Shown: one piece after another, positions 54,011-61,403 of the stretch
How positions within the stretch are numbered: position 1 is the first letter of the stretch
Layout: the number at the start of each line of letters is the position of its first letter
NCBI RefSeq assembly: GCF_000297395.2
Contig: NZ_HF570108.1
Location: 4,821,780 to 4,885,779, forward strand
DNA: 64,000 nucleotides
Origin: Micromonospora lupini str. Lupac 08
GTDB lineage: Bacteria > Actinomycetota > Actinomycetes > Mycobacteriales > Micromonosporaceae
Reading direction: 5' to 3'
Notes under the pieces: generated by a model
Databases searched by the model: none
Told to the model about the DNA's origin: nothing
The model's input: the letters and a program-made list of their open reading frames with translations, nothing else
Program-made: the position numbers and the translations under genes

Positions 54011-54137
54011 CAACCCGACTCGCGCTCATGCCCGATGATCAACGACGGGTTGACCACAGTAATGGCGACAGTCAGCACTCCTCCCGGCGAGACCCCCGGT
54101 CGTGCGCTTGGACATCGCAACGTGCGGTAGCTGGGAC

Positions 54138-54162
54138 GTGTACCGCCGGTTCGCGAGGGTAG
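54138..54162 (+). promoter_or_regulatory. SigF/SigB-type promoter upstream of the STAS gene
   Basis: GTGT at 54138 is separated by exactly 15 bp from GGGTAG at 54157. This fits the GTTT-N15-GGGTAT class recognised by actinobacterial SigF/SigB-family sigma factors. The same motif and spacing recurs at 58420. A SigF-family sigma factor is encoded at 57289-58104. Confidence 0.65.
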
Positions 54163-54171
54163 GGACCATCC

Positions 54172-54256
54172 CGGGTCAAGACATGCGCCCTCCACCGCCC
54201 GCCTTCGGGCAGATTCGCACCCTACGGCGGGCAGCCCCACTGAAAGCGGAGGCGCC
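54172..54256 (+). promoter_or_regulatory. Structured 5' leader of the STAS gene, SD-sequestering candidate
   Basis: Nine bases after the -10 comes a 22-nt box (54172-54193, ending GCGCCCTCC) identical to one at 58454-58475. Its last nine bases are complementary to the ribosome site GGAGGCGC at 54248 apart from one bulged base. A hairpin (GCCCGCC at 54197 with GGCGGGC at 54226) lies between them. Together this could fold the ribosome site into a stem. Confidence 0.45.
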
Positions 54257-54679
54257 ATGTTGACCGACGGCATACCTCGTACCGGCCGAAGGCCCCGACC
54301 TGCCACCCCATCGGAACGCGACAGGCTCCGTGAGCCGATCATGTCACTGGCCCTGACCGACGACGGATCGGTCAAACTGATCACCGTCTCGGGTGAGATC
54401 GACATGAGTAACGCCCACCTGCTCACCGAACTGGTGGAGTTCGTGTGCCGCCGGCCTGCACCGGTGATCGCGGTGGACCTGTCCGCAGTGAGGTTCTTCG
54501 GCGCATACGGCGTAAGCGCACTGCTTCAGGCCCAGGGGATCGCCGCCGATGCCAGGGCCGCCGTCCTCCTGCGTGACCCCGCGCCGTGCGTCTTCTACGT
54601 CCTCGCCACGACCGGCGCCCTGGGGAGCTTCCGGTTCAGCCGGGCCGACGGACACCTGAATCCGTGGCGGCACCCATGA
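54257..54679 (+). CDS. STAS-domain anti-sigma-factor antagonist-like protein without phosphosite
   Basis: This 140-residue protein is a single STAS domain: VKLITVSGEIDMSNAHLLTE and APVIAVDLSAVRFFGAYGVS. Antagonists such as SpoIIAA and BldG carry Asp-Ser-Ser/Thr after the strand (FMDSSG), with the serine phosphorylated. Here the equivalent is FFGAYG, so both the Asp and the serine are missing. The protein cannot be switched off by the usual kinase and may be constitutive or have another role. The ATG at 54257 has GGAGG upstream and follows a SigF-type promoter; ATG 54341 is a shorter alternative start. Confidence 0.8.
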   Translation: MLTDGIPRTGRRPRPATPSERDRLREPIMSLALTDDGSVKLITVSGEIDMSNAHLLTELVEFVCRRPAPVIAVDLSAVRFFGAYGVSALLQAQGIAADARAAVLLRDPAPCVFYVLATTGALGSFRFSRADGHLNPWRHP

Positions 54680-54704
54680 CCGTTCCGCCCCATTGGAGGC
54701 ATCC

Positions 54705-56120
54705 GTGACGTCTGACATCCACGCCTACCTCGACGCGCACCGCCAGGACCTGGTCGAGGAACTCATCGGGTGGGTGCGGATCCGATCGGTCGCCGGGCTG
54801 CCGGAGCGCGAGATCGAGGTGCTGCGGTCGGCGAACTGGCTGGCCGGCACCCTGCGCGACCTCGGACTCCCGGTGGTGCAGGTGTGGAACCGGGACGGAG
54901 CACCCGCCGTGTACGCCGAGTGGTGCGCCGCCCCGGGCGCGCCCACCGTGCTGGTCTACAGCCATCATGACGTCCGGGCGGCCAAGGACGAGCAGTGGGA
55001 GGAGACCCCGCCGTTCGAACCGGCGGAACGCGGCGGGCGCATCTACGGCCGGGGCACCTCCGACGCCAAGGGCCAGGTCCTCGCGCACCTGTGGGGTCTG
55101 CGGGCCCATCTGGCGGCCAGCGGGCGCACCGCACCCACGATCAACATCAAGCTGCTCATCGAGGGCGAGGAGGAGACCGGCTCGACACAGCTGTCGGACC
55201 TGCTCGACGAGTACCGACCCACCGCCGACCTCGTGCTGTTCTCCGACACGCTGCTGTGGCACCAGGAGCATCCGGCCGTCTGCATGGGCCTGCGCGGCAT
55301 GATCAGTGCCGAGATCGAGGTGTACGGACCGTTGCGCGATGTGCACAGCGGCGCGGTCTCCGGGCCGGCACCGAACCCGGCGGTAGAGCTGAGCAAACTG
55401 CTCGCCGCACTGCACGACGACAAGGGCCGCATCACCCTGCCCGGCTTCTACGACGACGTCGACGAGCCGCCGCAGCACTTCCGCGAGGAGCTCGCCGCGC
55501 TGCCCTACCGCGACGAGGACTGGCTGGCCCGCTCGGAGACCCGCAGCATCGGCGGCGAGGACGGCTACAGCGTCCTCGAACGGCTCTGGACCCGACCCGC
55601 GGCCGAGGTGCTCACCGTCGCCGCCGGTGACATCACTGGCGCCTCCCGCGCGGCGGTGCCAGCGGTGGCCACGGCCAGCCTCAGCATCCGCACCGTCCCC
55701 GACCAGCGCATCGCCGATGTCGCCGAACGGCTGCGCCGGTGGGTCGCCGACACCATCAGCGACTGCGTCGAATACCAGCTGACCATCTCCGAGGAGACCG
55801 CTCAGGAGCCGTACCGCACCCCGGCCGACCATCCTGCGGTCGCGGTACTCGCCGCGGCGATGAGCGACGGCTTCGGCCGGCCCGTCGGCCGGATGGCCAA
55901 CGCCGGCGGCGGACCCGCCGAACTGCTCGCCCGCAAGCTCGACGCACCGGTGCTGTTCTTCGGCACCGGCCTGCCCGAGGACCGCTGGCACGACAGCGAC
56001 GAGAGCGTCTCCGTGGACGTCCTGCTGGCCGGCGCGGCCACTCTGGCCCGGTTCTGGTCCCGGCTGGCCGAGACGGACCTGACCATGCTCCCGGTGCAGG
56101 AGCCAGGCGGCGAGGTCTGA
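54705..56120 (+). CDS. M20-family metallopeptidase (dipeptidase/carboxypeptidase)
   Basis: This 471-residue cytoplasmic zinc peptidase has the metal-site motifs VLVYSHHDVRA, GRGTSDAKGQVLA and the catalytic LLIEGEEETGS, plus a dimerisation domain (RGMISAEIEVYGPLRDVHSG). It should cleave dipeptides or acylated amino acids. GTG at 54705 has GGAGG 5 bp upstream. It follows the STAS gene by 25 bp and may share its SigF-type promoter. A hairpin (56195-56224) follows. Confidence 0.9.
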   Translation: MTSDIHAYLDAHRQDLVEELIGWVRIRSVAGLPEREIEVLRSANWLAGTLRDLGLPVVQVWNRDGAPAVYAEWCAAPGAPTVLVYSHHDVRAAKDEQWEETPPFEPAERGGRIYGRGTSDAKGQVLAHLWGLRAHLAASGRTAPTINIKLLIEGEEETGSTQLSDLLDEYRPTADLVLFSDTLLWHQEHPAVCMGLRGMISAEIEVYGPLRDVHSGAVSGPAPNPAVELSKLLAALHDDKGRITLPGFYDDVDEPPQHFREELAALPYRDEDWLARSETRSIGGEDGYSVLERLWTRPAAEVLTVAAGDITGASRAAVPAVATASLSIRTVPDQRIADVAERLRRWVADTISDCVEYQLTISEETAQEPYRTPADHPAVAVLAAAMSDGFGRPVGRMANAGGGPAELLARKLDAPVLFFGTGLPEDRWHDSDESVSVDVLLAGAATLARFWSRLAETDLTMLPVQEPGGEV

Positions 56121-56194
56121 GCGTCCTGGTTACGACGTCATGGCCCCCAGAGGCCGCGGTATGGCACCGACGGGCCGACTGGATGGGGATGCGG

Positions 56195-56224
56195 CGAGCA
56201 CGTCGCCGACGGGCGGCGTGCTCG
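56195..56224 (+). terminator. Hairpin between the M20 peptidase and manganese catalase genes
   Basis: CGAGCACG at 56195 and CGTGCTCG at 56217 form a perfect 8-bp stem, extendable by flanking pairs. It may terminate the peptidase transcript or be part of the catalase leader. Confidence 0.4.
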
Positions 56225-56244
56225 TTCGCCGATAGGAGGCCGCC

Positions 56245-57162
56245 ATGTTCCGCCACGACCGATATCTGCAATTCCAAGCCAAACCCGAGAAGCCGGACGC
56301 CCTGTTCGCCGCGAAGCTACAGGAAATCCTGGGCGGCCAGTTCGGCGAGATGACCGTGATGATGCAGTACCTCTGGCAGGGCTGGACGTGCCGAGTCCCT
56401 GGCAAGTACAAAGACATGATCATGGACATCGGGACCGAGGAGATCGGCCACGTCGAGATGCTCACCACGATGCTGGCCCGGCTGCTCGAAGGCGCCCCCG
56501 CCGAGACCACCGAGAAGGCCGTCGCCGCCAATCCGGTGCTCGCGGCCGTGATCGGCGGCATGAATCCCCAGCACGCCATCGTCGGCGGGGGCGGTCCGTT
56601 GCCTCGCGACAGCCAGGGCGTCCCGTGGAACGCCGGTTACATCGTCGCCAGCGGCAACCTCCTGGCGGACTTCCGCTCCAACGTCGCCGCCGAAGCGCAG
56701 AGCCGGCTGCAGACCAGCCGCGTGATGAACATGACCGACGACCCGGGCGTGAAGGAGATGTTGCGCTTCAACCTCGCCCGCGACACCTACCACCAGCAGC
56801 AGTGGCTGCTCGGCATCGAGCAACTCATCGCCGACGGCTACGCCGACCACGGCATCGAGAACTCCAACTTCGACGAGGAGAACAAGGACCACAACCACAC
56901 GTTCTGGAGCTTCGGCACCGACAGCCAGGCCGGCGAGGGCCGCTGGGCACAAGGGCCGAGCCTCATTGGCGGACCCGACCTCACTTACCTTCCGCAGCCG
57001 GTACCGCTCACCGATGACACGGCCCTGCCCCCGCCGCCCGACCCCAAGCTGTACGCCACCTACGACGGCTCACGTGGCCCCGGCAAAACCGGCGACGCTG
57101 CCGGAGCACACGCCCAAGGAATGAGTAACGTGGTCAAGAAGGTGAAGGACGCCCTCGACTGA
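56245..57162 (+). CDS. Manganese catalase-family protein
   Basis: This 305-residue ferritin-fold enzyme should disproportionate hydrogen peroxide with a di-manganese site. Ligand-bearing segments are GGQFGEMTVMMQYL, GTEEIGHVEMLTTM, NVAAEAQSRLQ and ARDTYHQQQWLLG, giving the expected Glu and His set. A C-terminal extension rich in Pro, Asp and Lys follows. AGGAGG precedes the ATG. It lies in the stress-related region beside a SigF-type sigma gene and is followed by a clear terminator. Confidence 0.92.
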   Translation: MFRHDRYLQFQAKPEKPDALFAAKLQEILGGQFGEMTVMMQYLWQGWTCRVPGKYKDMIMDIGTEEIGHVEMLTTMLARLLEGAPAETTEKAVAANPVLAAVIGGMNPQHAIVGGGGPLPRDSQGVPWNAGYIVASGNLLADFRSNVAAEAQSRLQTSRVMNMTDDPGVKEMLRFNLARDTYHQQQWLLGIEQLIADGYADHGIENSNFDEENKDHNHTFWSFGTDSQAGEGRWAQGPSLIGGPDLTYLPQPVPLTDDTALPPPPDPKLYATYDGSRGPGKTGDAAGAHAQGMSNVVKKVKDALD

Positions 57163-57175
57163 CAGCTCGTACAGG

Positions 57176-57210
57176 CCGGTCCGGTCTCCGCGGTGAGGAG
57201 AGCGGACCGG
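57176..57210 (+). terminator. Hairpin terminator after the manganese catalase gene
   Basis: Arms at 57176-57189 and 57197-57210 pair at 13 of 14 positions with a 7-nt loop, 14 bp after the stop. It lies between convergent genes. Confidence 0.75.
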
Positions 57211-57288
57211 GCGGACAGTGCCGGTACGGCGAGCGCGCCGATGGCCCTGCGACGGCCGATCCACCGACCGCCGCAGGGCACCAGCTCC

Positions 57289-58104
57289 TCAAGGGGTGGC
57301 AGTGAGCTGCACCCTCAGCTTGGCCAGCGCGCGAGTCAGCAGTCGGGAGACGTGCATCTGTGACACCCCGACCTGCCAGGCGATCTCCTGCTGGGTCAGG
57401 TTGCCGTGAAAGCGCAGCGCGACGACCTTCCGCTCCCGGTCGTCAAGGCGCGCGAGGGCCGAGGTGAGAGCCACCCTCAGCTCGGCGAGAGCGAGTTCGT
57501 TGTCGTCACCGCCGAGGGTGTCGCCCAACTCCAAGGACCTGGTGCCATCGCCGACCGGGATGGACAGTGAGACCGCGTTGTAGGCGCGGGCGCCTTCCAG
57601 CCCTTCGAGGACTTCCTCCTCGGTGAGGTCGAGATGTCGGGCGACGTCGGCGACGGTCGGCGAGCGGCCCAACAGCTGGGTAAGGCTGTTGTTGGCCTCG
57701 GCGATGACCAAGCGCCGCTCCTGCAACCGCCGGGGAACCCTGACGTCCCAGGTGCGGTCACGGAAGTGGCGCTTGATCTCTCCCACGATCGTGGGGATCG
57801 CGTAGCTGGCGAATTCGATCCCTCGCGTCGGATCGAACCTGTCGATCGCTTTGATCAGGCCCAGTGCCGCCGTCTGGGTCAGGTCGTCGTTCGGCTCGCC
57901 GCGGCCGCTGTAGCGTCGGGCGAGGTGATGGGCCAGGGGAAGCCAGGCCTCGATGGCCCGGGTCCGGGCGGCGGGCCTGGACGGATGGTCAGCCGGCAGC
58001 GCGACCAGCACGGCGAGGAGGTGGCTGGCCGGCGAGTCGGGCGCGGTGCTGCGGTCAGCCACGCTGTTCGTCGGCGCGGGCCGACCCGTCGAGACGGTGG
58101 TCAT
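57289..58104 (-). CDS. RNA polymerase sigma factor of the SigF/SigB/SigG subfamily
   Basis: This 271-residue sigma factor has region 2 as LAHHLARRYSGRGEPNDDL with DPTRGIEFASYAIPTIVGEI, region 3 as VPRRLQERRLVIAEANNSL, and the region 4 helix-turn-helix near NLTQQEIAWQVGVSQMHVSR. These are typical of the stress/sporulation SigF/SigB subfamily, which reads GTTT-N15-GGGTAT promoters. Two such promoters lie nearby (54138 and 58420). The ATG at 58104 has GGAGG six bases upstream. No anti-sigma gene is adjacent. Confidence 0.92.
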   Translation of the reverse strand: MTTVSTGRPAPTNSVADRSTAPDSPASHLLAVLVALPADHPSRPAARTRAIEAWLPLAHHLARRYSGRGEPNDDLTQTAALGLIKAIDRFDPTRGIEFASYAIPTIVGEIKRHFRDRTWDVRVPRRLQERRLVIAEANNSLTQLLGRSPTVADVARHLDLTEEEVLEGLEGARAYNAVSLSIPVGDGTRSLELGDTLGGDDNELALAELRVALTSALARLDDRERKVVALRFHGNLTQQEIAWQVGVSQMHVSRLLTRALAKLRVQLTATP

Positions 58105-58419
58105 AGGTATCCTCCGCTGTCCGATGTGGGCATCGTCGCGACCTCCGGGTGGGGAGGCCGCATCGTGTCCAGATCGGGGCGGGCCGGCAGGCGTCCGCAC
58201 GAACCTGTATTAGGGGACATCAGGTGCGCCTTCACGGCCGCTGCGGTTGCTGGGGTCGTCCGTCACGTGCGGACCCCGAGACTCGGGATCGTGGTGGGCA
58301 CGTGGCTTGACCCAGAGGAGAGCCTAGATCGGCTGGCACGGTTCTGCCACTCGTCGAGCAGCCACCGCAGTGAACGGGTAGACGTTCGCTCCGCCGGCGA
58401 GGTCAACCACATCGATCTG

Positions 58420-58444
58420 GTGTTAACCGCCCGGCCGAGGGTAG
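58420..58444 (+). promoter_or_regulatory. SigF/SigB-type promoter upstream of the ferritin-like operon
   Basis: GTGT at 58420 and GGGTAG at 58439 are separated by exactly 15 bp, as at 54138. Downstream sequence is also shared with that locus. It should drive the small leader frame, ferritin-like gene and hemerythrin gene. Confidence 0.65.
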
Positions 58445-58453
58445 GGGGACGGT

Positions 58454-58533
58454 CGGGTCAAGACATGCGCCCTCCGTGGTCACCCGTTTCGACGCTGTCG
58501 AGGCGGGTGCCAGCCCTTACCAGGGGAGGCGCC
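58454..58533 (+). promoter_or_regulatory. Structured 5' leader of the ferritin-like operon
   Basis: The 22-nt box at 58454-58475 is identical to that at 54172 and again 9 bp after the -10 element. Its CCTCC end can pair with the GGAGG at 58525. A hairpin (CACCCG at 58481 with CGGGTG at 58504) lies between. The rest of the 58105-58453 stretch shows no gene I can support. Confidence 0.45.
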
Positions 58534-58680
58534 ATGTCTTCAGCACGTTCTCCTCCTGCGGCGCTCGCGGCCGTGACGGGCCAGCGCCGTTGTGGTGCCC
58601 CGGACAGAGGCGCTTCCCCCAGAAGCCGGGGCAAGTCCGTTCACCCCCGATGGTTGGAGAAGGTGTGTTCAATCCGTTAG
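58534..58680 (+). CDS. Possible 48-residue leader peptide
   Basis: An ATG with a strong GGGGAGG site opens a 48-codon frame (MSSARSPPAALAAVTGQRRC and onward) ending at 58680, overlapping the ferritin-like gene start by 16 bp. The peptide is Arg/Ser/Pro-rich with no known family. Its reality rests on the ribosome site and on the shared leader with the STAS gene; it may only serve translational coupling. Confidence 0.35.
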   Translation: MSSARSPPAALAAVTGQRRCGAPDRGASPRSRGKSVHPRWLEKVCSIR

Positions 58681-59879
58681 ATCACAAAGGCATTCCCCTG
58701 GAAGGCCAGATCCGTAACTGGCGGGAGCTGAACGTCGAGCCCATTGACCCGGAGGCGGTCGACCCGTACACCAGGTGCCGGATCATCACCATGAACGGCA
58801 TCGAGATCGAGGCGATCAACTTCCAGCATCAGTTCGCCCGCAACTGCCCGGACCAGGAGGTGCGCCGGCAGCTCGCCTACGTCCGGTACGTGGAGAGCCA
58901 GCAGCAGCGGGTGGTGAACTGGCTGCTTCCCGGCGTCGCCAGCGTGCTCGAAACGACGCTCGGCTACGAGCAGGTGGCCGTCGACCTGACCGCCTGGGTG
59001 GCCCGCCACGAACCCGACCCGTATCTGAAGCAGGCGTACGAGTTCGGCGTGCTGGAGGACTTCGACCACCTGTACCGCTACGCCAACCTGTACGAGATGG
59101 TCGAGCGACGCAAGGCGGAGAAGATCGTCGACGGTCTCACCGAGGTCATGCCCGGCCGGCCGACGATTCAGGAGCACCGGCACCCCTTCGACGAGGTGCG
59201 CACCCCGTACGACCGCAACTCGGTGGACCCCCGCTCGAAGCTGCACGCGCTGACGATCCTCTCGGCCGAGCAGCAGGTGATGTTCTACTACATGAACGTC
59301 GGCCCGCAGTACATGGAACCGATCGCACGCCAGCTCTACCAGGAGATCAGCCTCATCGAGCAGGAGCACGTCACCCACTACGAGTCACTGCTGGACCCGG
59401 GCGAAAACTGGTGGGAGCGGCTGCTCACCCACGAGTACAACGAGTGCTGGCTCTACTACTCCTTCCTCCAACAGGAGAGCGACCCCCGGATCAAGGCGGT
59501 CTGGGAGCTGCACCTGCAGATGGAGCTGGCCCACCTCCAGCAGGCCGCCGACCTGCTGCGTCGGCACGACGGTCGGGAGCCGGAGGAAATCGTCGGCAGC
59601 GCCGGGTTGCCCGAGCCGCTGACCTTCGAGCCCAACAAGGACTACCTGCGCCACCTGCTGGCCACCCAGATGGACCTCACCAAGCTCGGCGAGGGTTACG
59701 TCCGTGAGGCCCACGAGCGTTTCGAGTGGATGCAGGATCAACTGCACGACGGCCAGAAGCCGCCGAGCGAGCAGGTCATCGACATGCACCGGGAACGCTT
59801 CGGCGACGAGTACCGCATCGAGACCGAGGGCCCGCACCCGGTCGAGACGCTACGCGCCCAGGGAGGCAGCCATGCCTGA
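58665..59879 (+). CDS. Ferritin-like di-iron-type protein of the stress operon
   Basis: This 404-residue protein begins FNPLDHKGIPLEGQIRNWRE and contains repeated ferritin-like helices with acidic/His metal motifs (NGIEIEAINFQHQFARN, LTILSAEQQVMFYY, ISLIEQEHVTHYESLL, QMELAHLQQAADLL). It likely binds two metal ions per site for peroxide or oxygen handling, and pairs with a hemerythrin-domain gene downstream. GTG at 58665 with GGAGAAGG upstream is chosen; ATG 58650 is an alternative. The role is inferred from fold and context. Confidence 0.75.
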   Translation: MFNPLDHKGIPLEGQIRNWRELNVEPIDPEAVDPYTRCRIITMNGIEIEAINFQHQFARNCPDQEVRRQLAYVRYVESQQQRVVNWLLPGVASVLETTLGYEQVAVDLTAWVARHEPDPYLKQAYEFGVLEDFDHLYRYANLYEMVERRKAEKIVDGLTEVMPGRPTIQEHRHPFDEVRTPYDRNSVDPRSKLHALTILSAEQQVMFYYMNVGPQYMEPIARQLYQEISLIEQEHVTHYESLLDPGENWWERLLTHEYNECWLYYSFLQQESDPRIKAVWELHLQMELAHLQQAADLLRRHDGREPEEIVGSAGLPEPLTFEPNKDYLRHLLATQMDLTKLGEGYVREAHERFEWMQDQLHDGQKPPSEQVIDMHRERFGDEYRIETEGPHPVETLRAQGGSHA

Positions 59880-60453
59880 CACCGACACCCCGGTCACCCC
59901 AGGTCCCGAGGAGGATGTGGTCGACCTGTTGCTCGCCCAGCACGCCCAGATCGAGCAGCTCTTCCTGCTGGTCGTCGGGGGCACCGGGGACACCCGGCGC
60001 GACGCCTTCGACGACCTGGTCAAGCTCCTCGCCGCGCACGAGACCGCTGAGGAGGAGGTCGTTCACCCACTCGCTCGGACACTGCCCGGTGGGGGTGGGG
60101 ACGCCATGGTCGACGACCGGCTCGACGAGGAGCGGCAGGCGAAGGAGACCCTGCAAACCTTGATCAAGGGTGGCGTGGACGCCGACGGCTTCGACACCGG
60201 CATCGTCCTGCTGCGCGACGCCGTGCTCACCCACGCCCGGTACGAGGAGCGCTACGAGTTCCCCCAGCTTCGCCAGCACGTCCCGGTCGACCGGCTTCGT
60301 AGCCTCGCCACGGCCGTCCGGGCGGCGGAGGCGTCCGCGCCTACGCGGCCGCACCCCAGCGCCCAGTCAGCGAAGGGCAATCTCGCCGCCGGGCCGGTGC
60401 TGGCCGTCATCGACCGGGTACGCGACGCGGTGCGCAAGCCGGCCGACAGCTGA
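59872..60453 (+). CDS. Hemerythrin-domain protein
   Basis: This 193-residue protein carries a HHE hemerythrin-like four-helix bundle with iron-ligand positions LLLAQHAQIEQLF, KLLAAHETAEEEVVHPLA and HARYEERYEFPQL. Such domains bind oxygen, nitric oxide or iron. The ATG overlaps the ferritin-like stop by 8 bp and has GGGAGG upstream. It completes a stress-type operon behind the SigF-type promoter. Confidence 0.88.
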   Translation: MPDTDTPVTPGPEEDVVDLLLAQHAQIEQLFLLVVGGTGDTRRDAFDDLVKLLAAHETAEEEVVHPLARTLPGGGGDAMVDDRLDEERQAKETLQTLIKGGVDADGFDTGIVLLRDAVLTHARYEERYEFPQLRQHVPVDRLRSLATAVRAAEASAPTRPHPSAQSAKGNLAAGPVLAVIDRVRDAVRKPADS

Positions 60454-60783
60454 TCCGAGCCAGCCCACAGGACAACCCGGAGAGGGAACGACGTGGAGCG
60501 GCAATCACGGGCGGAAGGTTTGAGTCATTCGGCCCGGACGTCCCTCTCGATCGCGTTGACCATCCGGCCGCCCCGCCCGATGGCGGCGTGGGCGGCCGGT
60601 GGTTTCCCGGCCCCACCGTACGGCGGACCTGCGGACCGTTCTCCAGCAACTGGCCCGGCGAGCCGTGGCCGGCCGACCTCACCTGAGGTAGAGACTTCAG
60701 TGGAGGCATTCACGAGGCGGTGGCGATGGCCAGCGTGAGCATCCGCACCATGCGGGCTCGCCGGCGGCGCCCGGCCTCGATGC
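60454..60783. other. Gene-poor stretch
   Basis: A GTG at 60493 with GGAGAGGGA upstream opens an 81-codon frame, but its composition is Arg/Pro-rich and no family is recognisable. I see no other supported feature before the ligase remnant. Confidence 0.3.
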
Positions 60784-60954
60784 TCAGCCGGCGGTGGTCT
60801 CGGCGGCCAAATGATCCAGGACCGCACGTCCGTCGCCATCGGTGCGGGCGATGATCCGCCGCTGTCGGGCCGCACCGGTGCCCTCGCGGCGCAGCCGGGC
60901 CACCTGTTCCCGGACGTACGGCAGGTCGCCGTGCCGAACCAGCGCCGGTCCGAC
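60784..60954 (-). pseudogene. Carboxylate-amine ligase (YbdK-type), C-terminal remnant
   Basis: The minus strand encodes VGPALVRHGDLPYVREQVAR with LRREGTGAARQRRIIARTDG and DGRAVLDHLAAETTAG before TGA at 60784. This is the conserved end of YbdK-type glutamate-cysteine ligase-like proteins. It is separated from the N-terminal part at 63189 by the IS481 element, whose target duplication spans 60939-60954. Confidence 0.8.
60939..60954. repeat. 16-bp target-site duplication of the IS481 element, left copy
   Basis: CCAGCGCCGGTCCGAC occurs here and again at 63189-63204, directly outside the two inverted ends of the element. Confidence 0.75.
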
Positions 60955-61020
60955 TGTCGAGCTCCAGTTGATGCGTGACGCATCGGTGTCAGATGTTGGG
61001 TGACACGTCCGGCTAGACGA

Positions 61021-61284
61021 TCATGGCTTGTTCTCTGTCTGATCTTGGTTCTTCAGTATCGCTTGCAGGAGAGCGGGCGGTAGCCGGCTGCGGGCACCGA
61101 GGATTTCCAGGCCGACGACGTGGCCCTCGGGGTTGAGGTCGAGGTTGAACATGCCTTGATCGGGATCGAACGGTATGACTCGCTGTGCGGCGGCCGGTGG
61201 GATGGGGTGGTCGAGGTAGATGTATGCCGTGTCGGCGTCGCTGTCGTAGCTGCAGAGCAGCGGGATGCGTTTCTCCGTATACAT
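61021..61284 (-). CDS. DUF2283-family protein carried by the IS element
   Basis: This 87-residue protein reads LLCSYDSDADTAYIYLDHPI, then NLDLNPEGHVVGLEILGARS, the hallmark of DUF2283: a Y-D-x-x-x-D-x-x-Y-I turn and a D-x-x-G-x-(V/I)-x-G-(L/I)-E-(I/L) motif. It lies wholly within the IS481 boundaries and follows the restored transposase frame by 4 bp, so it is a passenger gene. Its role in the element is unknown; chromosomal DUF2283 genes are also poorly understood. Confidence 0.8.
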   Translation of the reverse strand: MYTEKRIPLLCSYDSDADTAYIYLDHPIPPAAAQRVIPFDPDQGMFNLDLNPEGHVVGLEILGARSRLPPALLQAILKNQDQTENKP

Positions 61285-61403
61285 GTCGTCAGGCTGGCAT
61301 ATGGCCGGGATGGCTGGTGTGCCGCCGGGATGACTCTGGCTTGCGTGCCTTGAACCGGGCGACGGGCTTGGCGGTGGTGCGGGGCACTTCGGTGACCAGC
61401 TGG

